From: Cryomorphaceae bacterium
GTDB lineage: Bacteria; Bacteroidota; Bacteroidia; Flavobacteriales; BACL11
Length of the DNA: 12,215 nucleotides
Direction of reading: 5' to 3'
Assembly: GCA_014384505.1 (NCBI GenBank)
Contig: JACNFT010000056.1
Coordinates: 1-12,215 of the forward strand
The position numbers were made by a program, and so were the translations under genes. Positions 1 to 7,704 of the stretch are shown piece after piece. Positions within the stretch are counted from its first letter, which is position 1. Each line of letters begins with the position of its first letter. The notes beneath the pieces were generated by a model that worked only from the letters and a program-made list of their open reading frames with translations, had not been told where the DNA came from and made no database searches.

Positions 1-747
1 TTTTATTCCGTTTCTAGTATCTTTAGAAAAGAGCAATCTTTTTTCAAATATGATTGGTTTGCAAAGCAACTTAATAACGTAAGTCATTTTTTTGTTCAAG
101 ATCAAAATTCAAAAGAATTATTAAAAAAAATTGGTTTTTCCAACTGTACTGTTGCTGGCGACACCCGTTTTGATAGCGTTGCTTCTAATACTCAAAACGC
201 AATAAGCATTCCTTTAATAGAAAAATTTTCCGAAAATAAAACCACCATTATTTGTGGAAGTACTTGGCCTAAGGATGAAGCCCTTTTAGCAAAATACATT
301 AAGGAAAATCCTAATTACAATTATATTATCGCGCCACATGAGATGCAGCATATTAATGAATTAAAAAAACAGACTAATGCTTTATTATTTTCAAAAGCAG
401 ATAGTACAAATATCAGTAATAGTACTGTACTGATTATTGACAGTATCGGTATCCTTTCTAATATCTATAAGTATGGTAATCTTGCTTATATTGGGGGAGG
501 ATTTGGGTCAGGAATTCATAATATACTTGAAGCTGTTGCTTATGGCTTGCCTGTTATGTTTGGACCTAATTATCAAAAATTTAAAGAAGCAAATGAATTG
601 ATAGCATTAGGAGGAGCAAAAGAAATTAGTAATCACTCAGAACTTGAAACTACTATTTTATCTTTTATTGATTTTGACAGCTCAATAAGTAAAAACTATA
701 TTAAAAATAATGCTGGAGCAACTGACATTATAATAAGTAGTATCTAA
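1..747 (+). CDS. kdtA: 3-deoxy-D-manno-octulosonic acid (Kdo) transferase, C-terminal part (5' end outside window)
   Basis: The reading frame is open from base 1 to a TAA at 745-747 and gives 248 residues, so the ATG at 343 is only an internal Met. Full-length KdtA/WaaA is usually a little over 400 residues, so roughly the first 160 are missing. Visible family motifs are GDTRFD (about residues 53-58), CGSTWPKDE (about 85-93), IIAPHE (about 109-114), IIDSIGILS, and the glycine-rich YIGGGFGSGIHNILEA followed by GLPVMFGP. These are the C-terminal nucleotide-sugar-binding half of a GT30 glycosyltransferase. From family knowledge, the enzyme transfers Kdo from CMP-Kdo to the lipid A precursor at the inner face of the inner membrane, starting the LPS core. 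Its N-terminal membrane anchor would be in the missing part. A strong hairpin terminator follows about 50 bases after the stop. How many Kdo residues it adds cannot be told from sequence. Confidence 0.93.
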   Translation, partial: FYSVSSIFRKEQSFFKYDWFAKQLNNVSHFFVQDQNSKELLKKIGFSNCTVAGDTRFDSVASNTQNAISIPLIEKFSENKTTIICGSTWPKDEALLAKYIKENPNYNYIIAPHEMQHINELKKQTNALLFSKADSTNISNSTVLIIDSIGILSNIYKYGNLAYIGGGFGSGIHNILEAVAYGLPVMFGPNYQKFKEANELIALGGAKEISNHSELETTILSFIDFDSSISKNYIKNNAGATDIIISSI

Positions 748-793
748 TATATTTATTCTAATTCTTGTTTGCTTGCAAAAGCATTTAAAAACA

Positions 794-823
794 AAAAAGC
801 AGAGACTTTCGTCTCTGCTTTTT
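794..823. terminator. Bidirectional intrinsic terminator between kdtA and the tRNA pair
   Basis: A perfect 13-bp stem (arms 794-806 and 811-823, core GCAGAGAC/GTCTCTGC) closes a 4-base TTTC loop. The stem's outer bases are an A run on one side and a T run on the other, so both strands have the hairpin-plus-U-tract form. On the minus strand the tail is especially good: six T, one G, then five T. It would end kdtA transcripts rightward and the tRNA-Gly/tRNA-Leu (and any mutS readthrough) transcript leftward. Confidence 0.88.
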
Positions 824-824
824 G

Positions 825-908
825 TACCCGGGACGGGACTTGAACCCGTACGGACTAATGTCCATTGGATTTTAAGTCCAACGTGTCTACCAATTCCACC
901 ACCCGGGC
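825..908 (-). tRNA. tRNA-Leu (anticodon UAA)
   Basis: The reverse strand folds as an 84-nt class II tRNA. The acceptor stem GCCCGGG/CCCGGGT has a G-U first pair and discriminator A. The D-arm contains GGTGGAATTGGTAGACAC. The anticodon stem-loop is TTGGA-CTTAAAA-TCCAA, giving anticodon TAA. The long variable arm is GGAC-ATTA-GTCC, and the T-arm is ACGGG-TTCAAGT-CCCGT. The long variable arm and A73 are leucine identity features. CCA is not encoded: the next bases are CAA. The terminator stem begins only one base after the discriminator. It lies 33 bases downstream of tRNA-Gly on the same strand, so the two are probably one transcript. Confidence 0.97.
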
Positions 909-941
909 AGGGTAAATGTTTTGTTTTTTAAAGAACTTGCG

Positions 942-1013
942 AGCGAGTGATGAGATTCGAACTCACGACCCCCACCTTGGCAAGGTGATGCTCTACCCCT
1001 GAGCTACACTCGC
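942..1013 (-). tRNA. tRNA-Gly (anticodon GCC)
   Basis: The reverse strand gives a 72-nt cloverleaf. The acceptor stem GCGAGTG/CACTCGC is fully paired with discriminator T. The D-arm is GTAGCTCAGGGGTAGAGC. The anticodon arm TCACC-TTGCCAA-GGTGG shows anticodon GCC. The T-arm is GTGAG-TTCGAAT-CTCAT. CCA is not encoded (CGC follows), so a CCA-adding enzyme is needed. It is the first gene of a Gly-Leu tRNA pair, with a promoter-like motif ending about a dozen bases before its 5' end. Confidence 0.97.
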
Positions 1014-1024
1014 AATATGGACGG

Positions 1025-1054
1025 CAAATTTAATTAAATAATTAATACCACAAA
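1025..1054 (-). promoter_or_regulatory. Promoter of the tRNA-Gly/tRNA-Leu unit (Bacteroidota type)
   Basis: On the minus strand TTTG (1054-1051) is separated by 18 bases from TAAATTTG (1032-1025). This matches the known Bacteroidota sigma consensus, a TTTG-type -33 element and TAnnTTTG -7 element about 19 bases apart. A start near 1018 would lie only about five bases before the mature tRNA-Gly 5' end. The motif sits just past the mutS stop codon, so mutS readthrough could also feed the tRNAs. No terminator is visible between them. Confidence 0.62.
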
Positions 1055-1062
1055 ACCAAAAA

Positions 1063-3663
1063 CTACTTTCCTAATAGTTTTTTTATTTCATTCAATTTCA
1101 TCAAGGCTTCAACTGGCGTTAATGTATTGATATCCAACATTTTTATTTCTTCTCTTAACTCTTCTAATATAGGGTCATCTAACTTAAAAAAGCTCAACTG
1201 CATATCACTTCCATCAGTTATCGCCTCAGTATTACTTTCTTTTGTTCTTAAAGATTCTAATTGTTTCAGAATTTTTTCTGCTTTTCTCACAATCTGCTTT
1301 GGCATCCCTGCCATTTTCGCTACATGTATACCAAAACTATGCTCACTCCCTCCTTCCTTTAATGTTCTGATAAAAATAATATTTTTTCCACTTTCCTTTA
1401 CTGATACATTATAATTTCTTACTCTAGAAAATTGTTCTGTCATTTCATTTAGTTCATGATAATGAGTAGCAAACAATGTTTTTGCTTTCGTAGGATGCTC
1501 ATGCAAATATTCAGCAATTGCCCAAGCAATAGAGATACCATCATAAGTACTTGTCCCACGCCCTATTTCATCTAACAATATCAAGCTATTATCCGACAGA
1601 TTATTCAAAATACTAGCAGTTTCATTCATTTCCACCATAAAAGTAGACTCTCCCATTGATATATTATCGGAAGCCCCTACTCTAGTAAATATCTTGTCTA
1701 CCAAACCGATTTCTGCACCTTCTGCAGAAACAAAACTTCCTATTTGAGCCATTAGCACAATAAGTGCAGTTTGCCTTAACAAAGCTGATTTACCAGACAT
1801 ATTAGGTCCAGTTATCATCATGATTTGTTGCTTATCTCTATTCAATGTTACATCATTAGGAATATAGGGTGTGCCCATTTCCAATTGCTGCTCAATTACA
1901 GGGTGTCTTCCTTTTCTTATTATTAAATCAGAACCAGTATTAACACTTGGTTTAGCATAATTATGTGTTTTTGCTATAGAAGAGAATGAAAGTAAACAAT
2001 CCAATTGTGAAATTATATAAGCATTTTGCTGTATCACCTGAATATGTTCTGCTATACTTTGTACTAATTCAGAAAATAGGCCATTTTCAATTTCTGAAAT
2101 TCTACCTTCAGCACTTAAAATCTTGTGTTCATATTCCTTTAACTCTTCAGTTATATAGCGCTCAGCATTTACAAGCGTTTGTTTTCTAATCCACTCCTCT
2201 GGTACTTGCTCCTTAAACCTATTTCTCACCTCCAAATAATAACCAAATACATTATTAAAGGATATCTTTAAAGAGGTAATTCCAGTCCGTTCAATCTCTC
2301 TTTCAAGCATTTTATTCAAATATTCCTTTCCTGAATTTTGAATAGAACGCAATTCATCAAGTTCCTGATTTACCCCTTCTTTTATAACATTACCTTTATG
2401 GACCAGCATAGGGGGATTGTCACTTAATTCCTTTTCTATCCTATTCTTTATAGTGTCACAAGTATTTATGTTAACAGCTAATTGTTCTAAATCTTTGCAA
2501 GATGATGAGCAAATTTCTTGAATAGGTTTCAAAGCAATCAAGGCATCTTTTAATCTTGCGCATTCCCTTGGGTTTATACGTAGAGTAGCTACTTTTGATA
2601 TCAAGCGTTCTAAATCTCCAATGCTAGCTATCTGCTCAGAAAGCACATTTGAAAGATTTTCACTTGCAAGCATCTGATCAACTATGTTATGGCGTACAGA
2701 TATTTGTTCTATATTTTTTAAGGGCAAGGCCAACCATCTTCTCAGCATCCTGGCTCCCATTGCTGATTTTGTATCATCTAACACCTCAATCAATGTTTTT
2801 GCGCCTTGATTTGGTGAATAAAACAATTCCAAATTTCTAATTGTAAATCTATCCATCCACACATATTTTTCTTCTTCAATGCGTGAAATTCCTAAAATAT
2901 GCTTTGTTTGATGATGATGCGTTTCATTTAAATAATGTAATGCCACACCTGCAGCAATAACACCATCAGTTAGCTCAGTAACACCAAAACCTTTTAAGGA
3001 ATTTGTATCAAATTGCTTGTGCAGTAAATCATTGGTATAATCAGTTGTAAACGCCCAATCATCCAACATATAAGTATAGAAAGAAGAACCAAAATCTTCT
3101 TCAAATTTTCTGTTTTTTGTTTTCTGATAAATTACTTCAGTAGGACTCAAACTTTGCAATAATTTATCTACATAATCACTATTACCTTCTGCTATCAGAA
3201 ACTCTCCTGTTGAGATATCTAAGAAAGAAACTCCAATATTTTTCTTTCCATAAAAAACTGCTGCTAAAAAATTATTTCTATTTGATTCTAGCGTTAATTC
3301 ATTGTACGAGACACCTGGCGTCACCAATTCAGTAACTCCTCTTTTTACTATTCCTTTTGCCTGTTTTGGGTCTTCCAACTGGTCACAGATTGCAACTCTT
3401 TCTCCTGCCCTTACTAATTTAGGCAAGTAAGTATCTAATGAATGATAAGGAAAGCCAGCTAATTCAATTTTTGAATCCCCATTATTCCTTGCTGTAAGTA
3501 CAATTCCTAAAATCCTAGATGCTTTGACGGCATCTTCCCCAAAGGTTTCATAAAAATCACCAACTCGAAATAATAATAAAGCACCAGGATGCTTTTTTTT
3601 TATTGCATTATACTGCCCCATTAATGGAGAAATTTTCTTTTCTTTCTTCTTCTTTACTGACAA
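1063..3663 (-). CDS. mutS: DNA mismatch repair ATPase MutS
   Basis: MutS binds base mismatches and small loops and, with MutL, starts mismatch repair. From the chosen TTG start the protein has 866 residues, normal for Bacteroidota MutS. Visible in order: the mismatch-binding N-terminal motif GDFYE with its Phe-x-Glu (about residues 37-39), the connector and lever/clamp regions, Walker A TGPNMSGKS (about 618-626), the STFMVEM segment, Walker B ILLDEIGRGTS (about 694-704), the ATHYHEL switch and the C-terminal helix-turn-helix region. The gene looks intact. The start is uncertain: the conserved stretch KKISPLMGQYN has only a TTG (3663) before it. ATG 3621 would give 852 residues but cut into conserved sequence, and ATG 3747 would run 49 bases into the start of the divergent methyltransferase gene. 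No terminator follows the stop, and the tRNA pair lies downstream on the same strand. mutL is not in this window. Confidence 0.96.
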   Translation of the reverse strand: MSVKKKKEKKISPLMGQYNAIKKKHPGALLLFRVGDFYETFGEDAVKASRILGIVLTARNNGDSKIELAGFPYHSLDTYLPKLVRAGERVAICDQLEDPKQAKGIVKRGVTELVTPGVSYNELTLESNRNNFLAAVFYGKKNIGVSFLDISTGEFLIAEGNSDYVDKLLQSLSPTEVIYQKTKNRKFEEDFGSSFYTYMLDDWAFTTDYTNDLLHKQFDTNSLKGFGVTELTDGVIAAGVALHYLNETHHHQTKHILGISRIEEEKYVWMDRFTIRNLELFYSPNQGAKTLIEVLDDTKSAMGARMLRRWLALPLKNIEQISVRHNIVDQMLASENLSNVLSEQIASIGDLERLISKVATLRINPRECARLKDALIALKPIQEICSSSCKDLEQLAVNINTCDTIKNRIEKELSDNPPMLVHKGNVIKEGVNQELDELRSIQNSGKEYLNKMLEREIERTGITSLKISFNNVFGYYLEVRNRFKEQVPEEWIRKQTLVNAERYITEELKEYEHKILSAEGRISEIENGLFSELVQSIAEHIQVIQQNAYIISQLDCLLSFSSIAKTHNYAKPSVNTGSDLIIRKGRHPVIEQQLEMGTPYIPNDVTLNRDKQQIMMITGPNMSGKSALLRQTALIVLMAQIGSFVSAEGAEIGLVDKIFTRVGASDNISMGESTFMVEMNETASILNNLSDNSLILLDEIGRGTSTYDGISIAWAIAEYLHEHPTKAKTLFATHYHELNEMTEQFSRVRNYNVSVKESGKNIIFIRTLKEGGSEHSFGIHVAKMAGMPKQIVRKAEKILKQLESLRTKESNTEAITDGSDMQLSFFKLDDPILEELREEIKMLDINTLTPVEALMKLNEIKKLLGK

Positions 3664-3675
3664 AAATATATTCTT

Positions 3676-3683
3676 TAATTTTG
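3676..3683 (+). promoter_or_regulatory. Candidate -7 element for the TrmH-family gene
   Basis: TAATTTTG matches TAnnTTTG and sits 15 bases before the ATG at 3699, implying a leader of only about ten bases. No clear TTTG is seen at the -33 distance, so support is weaker. It lies between two minus-strand TAnnTTTG elements. Confidence 0.35.
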
Positions 3684-3686
3684 CAA

Positions 3687-3719
3687 CAAATATAAGTGAT
3701 GAAAAAGTTAAAAAACAAA
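3687..3719 (-). promoter_or_regulatory. Candidate mutS promoter
   Basis: Minus-strand TTTG (3719-3716), a 21-base spacer and TATATTTG (3694-3687) fit the Bacteroidota TTTG / TAnnTTTG pattern. A start near 3680 leaves a leader of about 17 bases before the TTG at 3663. A second candidate lies just downstream: TTTG (3690-3687), 18 bases, TATTTTTG (3668-3661). That one would start transcription near 3654 and would need the ATG at 3621. Such motifs also arise by chance in AT-rich DNA. Confidence 0.42.
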
Positions 3720-4226
3720 GATTTACAAAGAATAAATATTGAAGCATTTAAAAGTGCTGAAAAAACACCTATTACAATAGTGCTGGACAATGTAAGAAGC
3801 GCCATAAATGTAGGATCTGTATTTCGAACTTCTGATGCTTTTTTAATTGAGAATATTATTCTATGCGGTATAACAGCCACTCCTCCTAACAAAGAAATTC
3901 GTAAAGCTGCACTTGGATCAACTGACTCTGTAAAGTGGGAATACATTAAAAATACAACTGATGCTGTAAAACAATTAATTAAAGACGGATATCACGTTGT
4001 AGGTATAGAACAAGCAGATAAATCGACTCAACTAAACGAATTTGAATTACCTAAAAAACCAATTGCAATTATATTGGGGAATGAAGTGAATGGAGTTGAC
4101 CAGCAGGCAATTGACCTTTGCAATGAAGTTATAGAAATACCACAATTCGGCACAAAACATTCCCTAAATATAGCCGTAACTTCCGGTATTATTATTTGGG
4201 ATTTATGGAAGAAATTGAATACTTAA
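3699..4226 (+). CDS. TrmH/SpoU-family RNA 2'-O-ribose methyltransferase
   Basis: This SPOUT-fold enzyme is predicted to transfer a methyl group from S-adenosylmethionine to a ribose 2'-OH in tRNA or rRNA. All three SpoU motifs are present. Motif 1 is VLDNVRSAINVGSVFRTSD (about residues 28-46, with the conserved Asn and Arg). Motif 2 is IILGNEVNGV (about 123-132). Motif 3 is IPQFGTKHSLNIAV (about 147-160), which with motif 2 forms the trefoil knot binding SAM. The 175 residues match the compact members of the family that lack an extra RNA-binding domain. ATG 3699 is preferred; the in-frame GTG at 3696 would add a single Met. The target nucleotide cannot be told from sequence; tRNA Gm18, the E. 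coli TrmH site, is one possibility. It diverges from mutS, and its stop codon overlaps that of the convergent ompA-like gene. Confidence 0.92.
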   Translation: MKKLKNKDLQRINIEAFKSAEKTPITIVLDNVRSAINVGSVFRTSDAFLIENIILCGITATPPNKEIRKAALGSTDSVKWEYIKNTTDAVKQLIKDGYHVVGIEQADKSTQLNEFELPKKPIAIILGNEVNGVDQQAIDLCNEVIEIPQFGTKHSLNIAVTSGIIIWDLWKKLNT

Positions 4227-5866
4227 TCAACAATCTCGAAATCAACTCTTCTGTTAATTTCTGCTAGACTATTTGCTTTAATATCACCTTCTAAATCGCT
4301 AGTAATTTCTATCACAGAAGACAATGGTTCTGTCTCACCTTTAGTATTCGCAGTCAATCTATCAGCCTCAATACTGTAATTTAAAACTAAATAATTAATT
4401 ACTGCATTTGCTCTTTTTAATCCTAATTGTTTATTAAATTTTGGTGTTCCAATATTATCAGTATGCCCAATAACATTCAAATTAACATCCGGATTATTCT
4501 TTAGTAATAAAGCCATAGTTGCTATTCTATTCACATTAGAATTTCCCACTTTAGCACTTCCAGAATTAAAATAAATAGATGGGAAATAAATAAGCCCACC
4601 GCTATTTACATAATTAGTGTTCATCACATTAATACCAAACTGATTAACCATAGTTCCAACAGGAGTGTTAGATTCTAAATCCATACTGTTTGGCACCCCA
4701 TCTTTATCATCATCTAATTCTTTTCCATTATCATCTACCTGTGCGCCTCTGTTGGAAAACGGATCAGCATCACGATAGTCTGGCACATTATCCATATCAA
4801 CATCTAAAGCATTACCAGAACCATCAACAGCAACGCCTAAAGGAGTATTTGGGCTTTTATCAAATGCATCTGATACACCATCATTGTCAGCATCATCAGT
4901 GAATCCATCAATTTTTACAAACAAAGTAGAAACATCATCTTTAAGGCCATCAATTGGACTTTCCCATTCTTTAGCATAGTCATGATTTCCTATTCTGTAT
5001 GCTAATCCCATAGATAGAAAACTAAATTTATCTTTTAGATTTTGTGTGCTCATAATAGAAGCATCCCACTTGTCAGTTTTTCCATTCCTAACAGTATAAT
5101 CCAATAATAGATTAATCCTAGCGTTTAGCTTATACTTAGCTTGCACTCCATATATGTACACGGTTTCTGATGGCGAACTAAACAAATCTTTTTTCTGAGA
5201 ACCGTAATTAGTTCCTAAAGAATTTGCTCCCTCATCAGTATAGCCAAAACTATAAATATACGTATCGGAAAATAAGTTTTTTCTTACACTATTATAAATA
5301 TTATAACCAATACCTAATTTAGCATCAAATGATAGTTTACCTGTTTGTTTTGGTTTAAAGAAATAGGCCATAGCCTTAGTCATATCAATATTAAGAATGA
5401 AATCCGCTTCTTTAAATGAAGTTACGAATTTATCACCATTCCCCTCATAATTCTGATAAGGATCATAACTATCATAACCTAGATATTCATTTTTTCTTCT
5501 TAAACCTGAAAAACTACCACTTGATAATTCTGCACTTAATGAATAAAAGGAGTTAATTTGTTTAGCTAAGGATAATGAAACCGCTGAACCTAGCTCAAAG
5601 AAATTACTAGATTCTTGATATGCCGGATAATGATTGTGCTGTCTAATATCTCCATCAAATTGAGTTAGACCAAAAGTAAAACCTACAGCCCAACCCTTCC
5701 AAAGAGGAATAATATCTTTTGCTGAGCTATTACTATGTTTAATTTCAGAATTATTAATTGAAATGTTTTGCTTATTAATAGCGTTAGAAACTGCATTATT
5801 TTGCGAATACGCTACGCCACAAACACACAAGGAAACAACAACTAAAAGGGTACTTTTTATATTCAT
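4223..5866 (-). CDS. OmpA-family outer membrane protein with barrel, DxDxDG calcium-binding repeats and peptidoglycan-binding domain
   Basis: The 547-residue protein probably anchors the outer membrane to peptidoglycan. It starts with a Sec signal peptide (MNIKSTLLVVVSLCVCG, likely cut after AYSQ near residue 22). Residues of about 50-310 are aromatic and Gly/Ser-rich with alternating strands, as in an outer-membrane beta-barrel. Next come three thrombospondin type 3-like acidic motifs between about residues 322 and 410 (DADNDGVSD, DVDMDNVPD, DDDKDGVPN), which in related proteins bind calcium. The C-terminal OmpA domain (about 425-547) shows IYFNSGSAKV, GHTDNIG, LGLKRANAV and a final NRRVDFEIVD, including the Asp and Arg that bind diaminopimelate in the family. 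The start at 5866 is chosen because it gives a proper signal peptide; the frame extends to 5992 but would put 42 charged and aromatic residues before it. It overlaps the methyltransferase gene by four bases and diverges from the OmpA-like lipoprotein gene. Confidence 0.93.
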   Translation of the reverse strand: MNIKSTLLVVVSLCVCGVAYSQNNAVSNAINKQNISINNSEIKHSNSSAKDIIPLWKGWAVGFTFGLTQFDGDIRQHNHYPAYQESSNFFELGSAVSLSLAKQINSFYSLSAELSSGSFSGLRRKNEYLGYDSYDPYQNYEGNGDKFVTSFKEADFILNIDMTKAMAYFFKPKQTGKLSFDAKLGIGYNIYNSVRKNLFSDTYIYSFGYTDEGANSLGTNYGSQKKDLFSSPSETVYIYGVQAKYKLNARINLLLDYTVRNGKTDKWDASIMSTQNLKDKFSFLSMGLAYRIGNHDYAKEWESPIDGLKDDVSTLFVKIDGFTDDADNDGVSDAFDKSPNTPLGVAVDGSGNALDVDMDNVPDYRDADPFSNRGAQVDDNGKELDDDKDGVPNSMDLESNTPVGTMVNQFGINVMNTNYVNSGGLIYFPSIYFNSGSAKVGNSNVNRIATMALLLKNNPDVNLNVIGHTDNIGTPKFNKQLGLKRANAVINYLVLNYSIEADRLTANTKGETEPLSSVIEITSDLEGDIKANSLAEINRRVDFEIVD

Positions 5867-5886
5867 TTTCTTTTCAATATGAATCG

Positions 5887-5894
5887 CAAACTTA
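5887..5894 (-). promoter_or_regulatory. -7 element of the ompA-like gene
   Basis: Minus-strand TAAGTTTG fits TAnnTTTG and ends 20 bases before the ATG at 5866, predicting a start near 5880 and a short leader ending AAAAGAAA. The -33 region shows only TTTTC at the right distance, a weak match. Its position within the longer frame also argues against the ATG at 5992. Confidence 0.45.
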
Positions 5895-5970
5895 GTTAAT
5901 AGTTTCCTAATTTGAAAATTACTAACAACATAAGTGTAAAAGCTATATCTTTTCATCTGATAAGCTTTAA

Positions 5971-5986
5971 TAATTTTGTATATTTG
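5971..5986 (+). promoter_or_regulatory. Tandem -7 elements of the OmpA-like lipoprotein gene
   Basis: Two TAnnTTTG matches lie directly end to end: TAATTTTG (5971-5978) and TATATTTG (5979-5986). The second predicts a start near 5993 and an A-rich leader of about 26 bases before ATG 6019, as is usual for strongly translated Bacteroidota genes. No clear TTTG is seen in the -33 region of either. Confidence 0.45.
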
Positions 5987-6018
5987 CGGCAATTATAAAT
6001 TAAATAAAAAACAAAGAA

Positions 6019-7680
6019 ATGGGAATTTCAAAAATCTTTTACATTTTAGTTTTAGCTACTGTAATAAGTGGTTGTGGACTAAACAAAATGGCTAATAAAT
6101 ACGAAACAGTAAGTTATACTGTAACGCCAACAACTTTACAAACACATGCTGGCAATGTAACATTAACATTAGACGCAACTTTTGCTGAAAAATATTTTGC
6201 AAAAAAAGCGACTGTTGATTTTACTCCAGTATTAGTATATGCTAAGGGAGAAACTGCTTTTAAAACCATTACTATTCAAGGTGAAGAAGCGACTGGAGGT
6301 GAGGCAACAATTTTTAACGCTACAGGAGGAAATTTCAACTATCAAGATGCTATCAAATATGATGCAGATATGATGAATTCTACTTTAGAATTAAGAGCTA
6401 CTGCGAAATTAAAAGATAAAGAAAAAGTATTAGGCCCTATCAATATTGCAAATGGTGTAATTGCAACATCAACAAGAGTGCTTAACAATGAAGAATTAGC
6501 AAACAATAATCATGGCTACGAGCATGAAACTATCTTAGAAGAAACAGCCATTATTTATTTCTTAGTAAACCAAGCTAACATCAGAACAACTGAAAAAAGT
6601 GACGGAGACATTAATAAATTAACAGCATTTGCTAAAAATGGATACAAAACACATTCTATTGAAATTAAATCTTTTGCTTCTCCTGAAGGATCAGTAAACA
6701 TGAATGATAATGTTTCTGACAATAGAATGAAAAGTACAGTTAGTTATACTAAAAGATTATTAAGTACTTTAAAAGTTGATGGGGCAAGAAATACTGAATT
6801 ATATACTGAAACTTCAATTGGAGAGGACTGGGAAGGATTTGAATCCTTAGTGCAAGCATCTGATATAAAAGACAAAAGAAGAATTAATAAAATTGTAAAC
6901 TCTGTTGAAGATTTAGAATTAAGAGAACAACAAATAAGAGATTTAGCTGAAATTTATGATGCACTTGAAAATGATGTTTTACCACAATTAAGAAAGGCAA
7001 TTATTGTAATTCGCTCATTCGAACCAAAAAGAACTGATGAAGAAATCGCAACACTTTCAACAACAACTCCTGAAGCTTTAGATGTGAAAGAATTATTATT
7101 CTCAGCAACTTTAACTAATGATGCAGTAGTTAAAGAAGGTATTTACAATAAGGCTGTTGAATTACACAATGATTGGAGAGGATACAACAATATTGCATGT
7201 ATGTATTTAGCTGATGGCAACTTAAGTGAAACTATGGTTTTCCTTGAAAAAGCAGAAGCTTTAGGAGGTAATCAAGCTGATATTTCAATTAATAAAGGAA
7301 TAGTTGCAGCAAGAAAGGGAGAATTAGCAAATGCACAAGTACTTTTTGACCAAGGAAATACTTCTGAATTCAACCAAGCTACTTTGGATATAAGACAGGG
7401 TGAGTACAAAAAAGCAGCAAGATTTTTCAAAAATGGAAAATCACATAATGCTGTCTTGGCGAAAATTTTGAATGGCGAAAATTCAAATTGCAATGAAGCA
7501 ACTGCTGCTTGCCATTACTTAAATGCAATTGCTGCTGCAAGATCAGGAGAAAATGATGCTGTAATTAGCAACTTAACAAATGCTATTACTGCAAATTTAA
7601 ACTACAAAGCAGAAGCTAATATTGATTTAGAATTTGTAAATTTAAGAACCAATGAAGCTTTTATCGCATTAACAAAATAA
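6019..7680 (+). CDS. OmpA-like domain lipoprotein with C-terminal TPR-like region
   Basis: The 553-residue protein has a lipoprotein signal peptide with lipobox ISGC (acylated Cys19). No acidic cluster follows the Cys, so the Bacteroidota surface-export signal is not evident and a periplasm-facing location is likelier. Residues of about 30-160 look like all-beta domain(s) of Bacteroidota OmpA-like proteins. At about 178-300 lies an OmpA-like fold: IIYFLVNQANIR, then SFASPEG (218-224) in the place of the usual GHTDxxG, a DNR motif (234-236) and GEDWEGFESLVQASD. ASPEG and GEDWEG are typical of the Bacteroidota subfamily. From about 365 to the end come helical, Ala-rich, TPR-like units (NDWRGYNNIACMYLADGN, GIVAARKGELANA, HYLNAIAAARSGENDAV), which suggest protein-protein contacts. 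Its role is unknown to me. It diverges from the ompA-like gene, which hints at a shared envelope function, and ends in a strong terminator. Confidence 0.87.
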   Translation: MGISKIFYILVLATVISGCGLNKMANKYETVSYTVTPTTLQTHAGNVTLTLDATFAEKYFAKKATVDFTPVLVYAKGETAFKTITIQGEEATGGEATIFNATGGNFNYQDAIKYDADMMNSTLELRATAKLKDKEKVLGPINIANGVIATSTRVLNNEELANNNHGYEHETILEETAIIYFLVNQANIRTTEKSDGDINKLTAFAKNGYKTHSIEIKSFASPEGSVNMNDNVSDNRMKSTVSYTKRLLSTLKVDGARNTELYTETSIGEDWEGFESLVQASDIKDKRRINKIVNSVEDLELREQQIRDLAEIYDALENDVLPQLRKAIIVIRSFEPKRTDEEIATLSTTTPEALDVKELLFSATLTNDAVVKEGIYNKAVELHNDWRGYNNIACMYLADGNLSETMVFLEKAEALGGNQADISINKGIVAARKGELANAQVLFDQGNTSEFNQATLDIRQGEYKKAARFFKNGKSHNAVLAKILNGENSNCNEATAACHYLNAIAAARSGENDAVISNLTNAITANLNYKAEANIDLEFVNLRTNEAFIALTK

Positions 7681-7704
7681 CAAAGGTTAATCAAATAAAA
7701 CATG

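Noticed and set aside
1127..2840. Plus-strand open frames at 1127-1414, 1986-2189 and 2649-2840
   Set aside because: All lie antisense to mutS, whose protein is conserved throughout; the predicted peptides have no recognisable motif.
3608..3946. Minus-strand open frame covering the mutS and methyltransferase start regions
   Set aside because: It overlaps conserved coding parts of both genes in another frame, including SpoU motif 1, and resembles no family.
4690..4902. His-rich open frame opposite the ompA-like gene
   Set aside because: The His-rich composition is the reverse-strand shadow of the Asp-rich calcium-binding repeats.
5800..5866. Lipoprotein reading of the ompA-like signal peptide (SLCVCG)
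   Set aside because: Neither cysteine has Gly, Ala or Ser at the -1 position of a lipobox; AYSQ fits an ordinary signal peptidase site.
5867..5992. N-terminal extension of the ompA-like protein to ATG 5992
   Set aside because: It would bury a clear signal peptide behind 42 residues and overlap the -7 element at 5894-5887.
7272..7493. Minus-strand open frame inside the OmpA-like lipoprotein gene
   Set aside because: Antisense shadow of the Ala-rich TPR-like codons.
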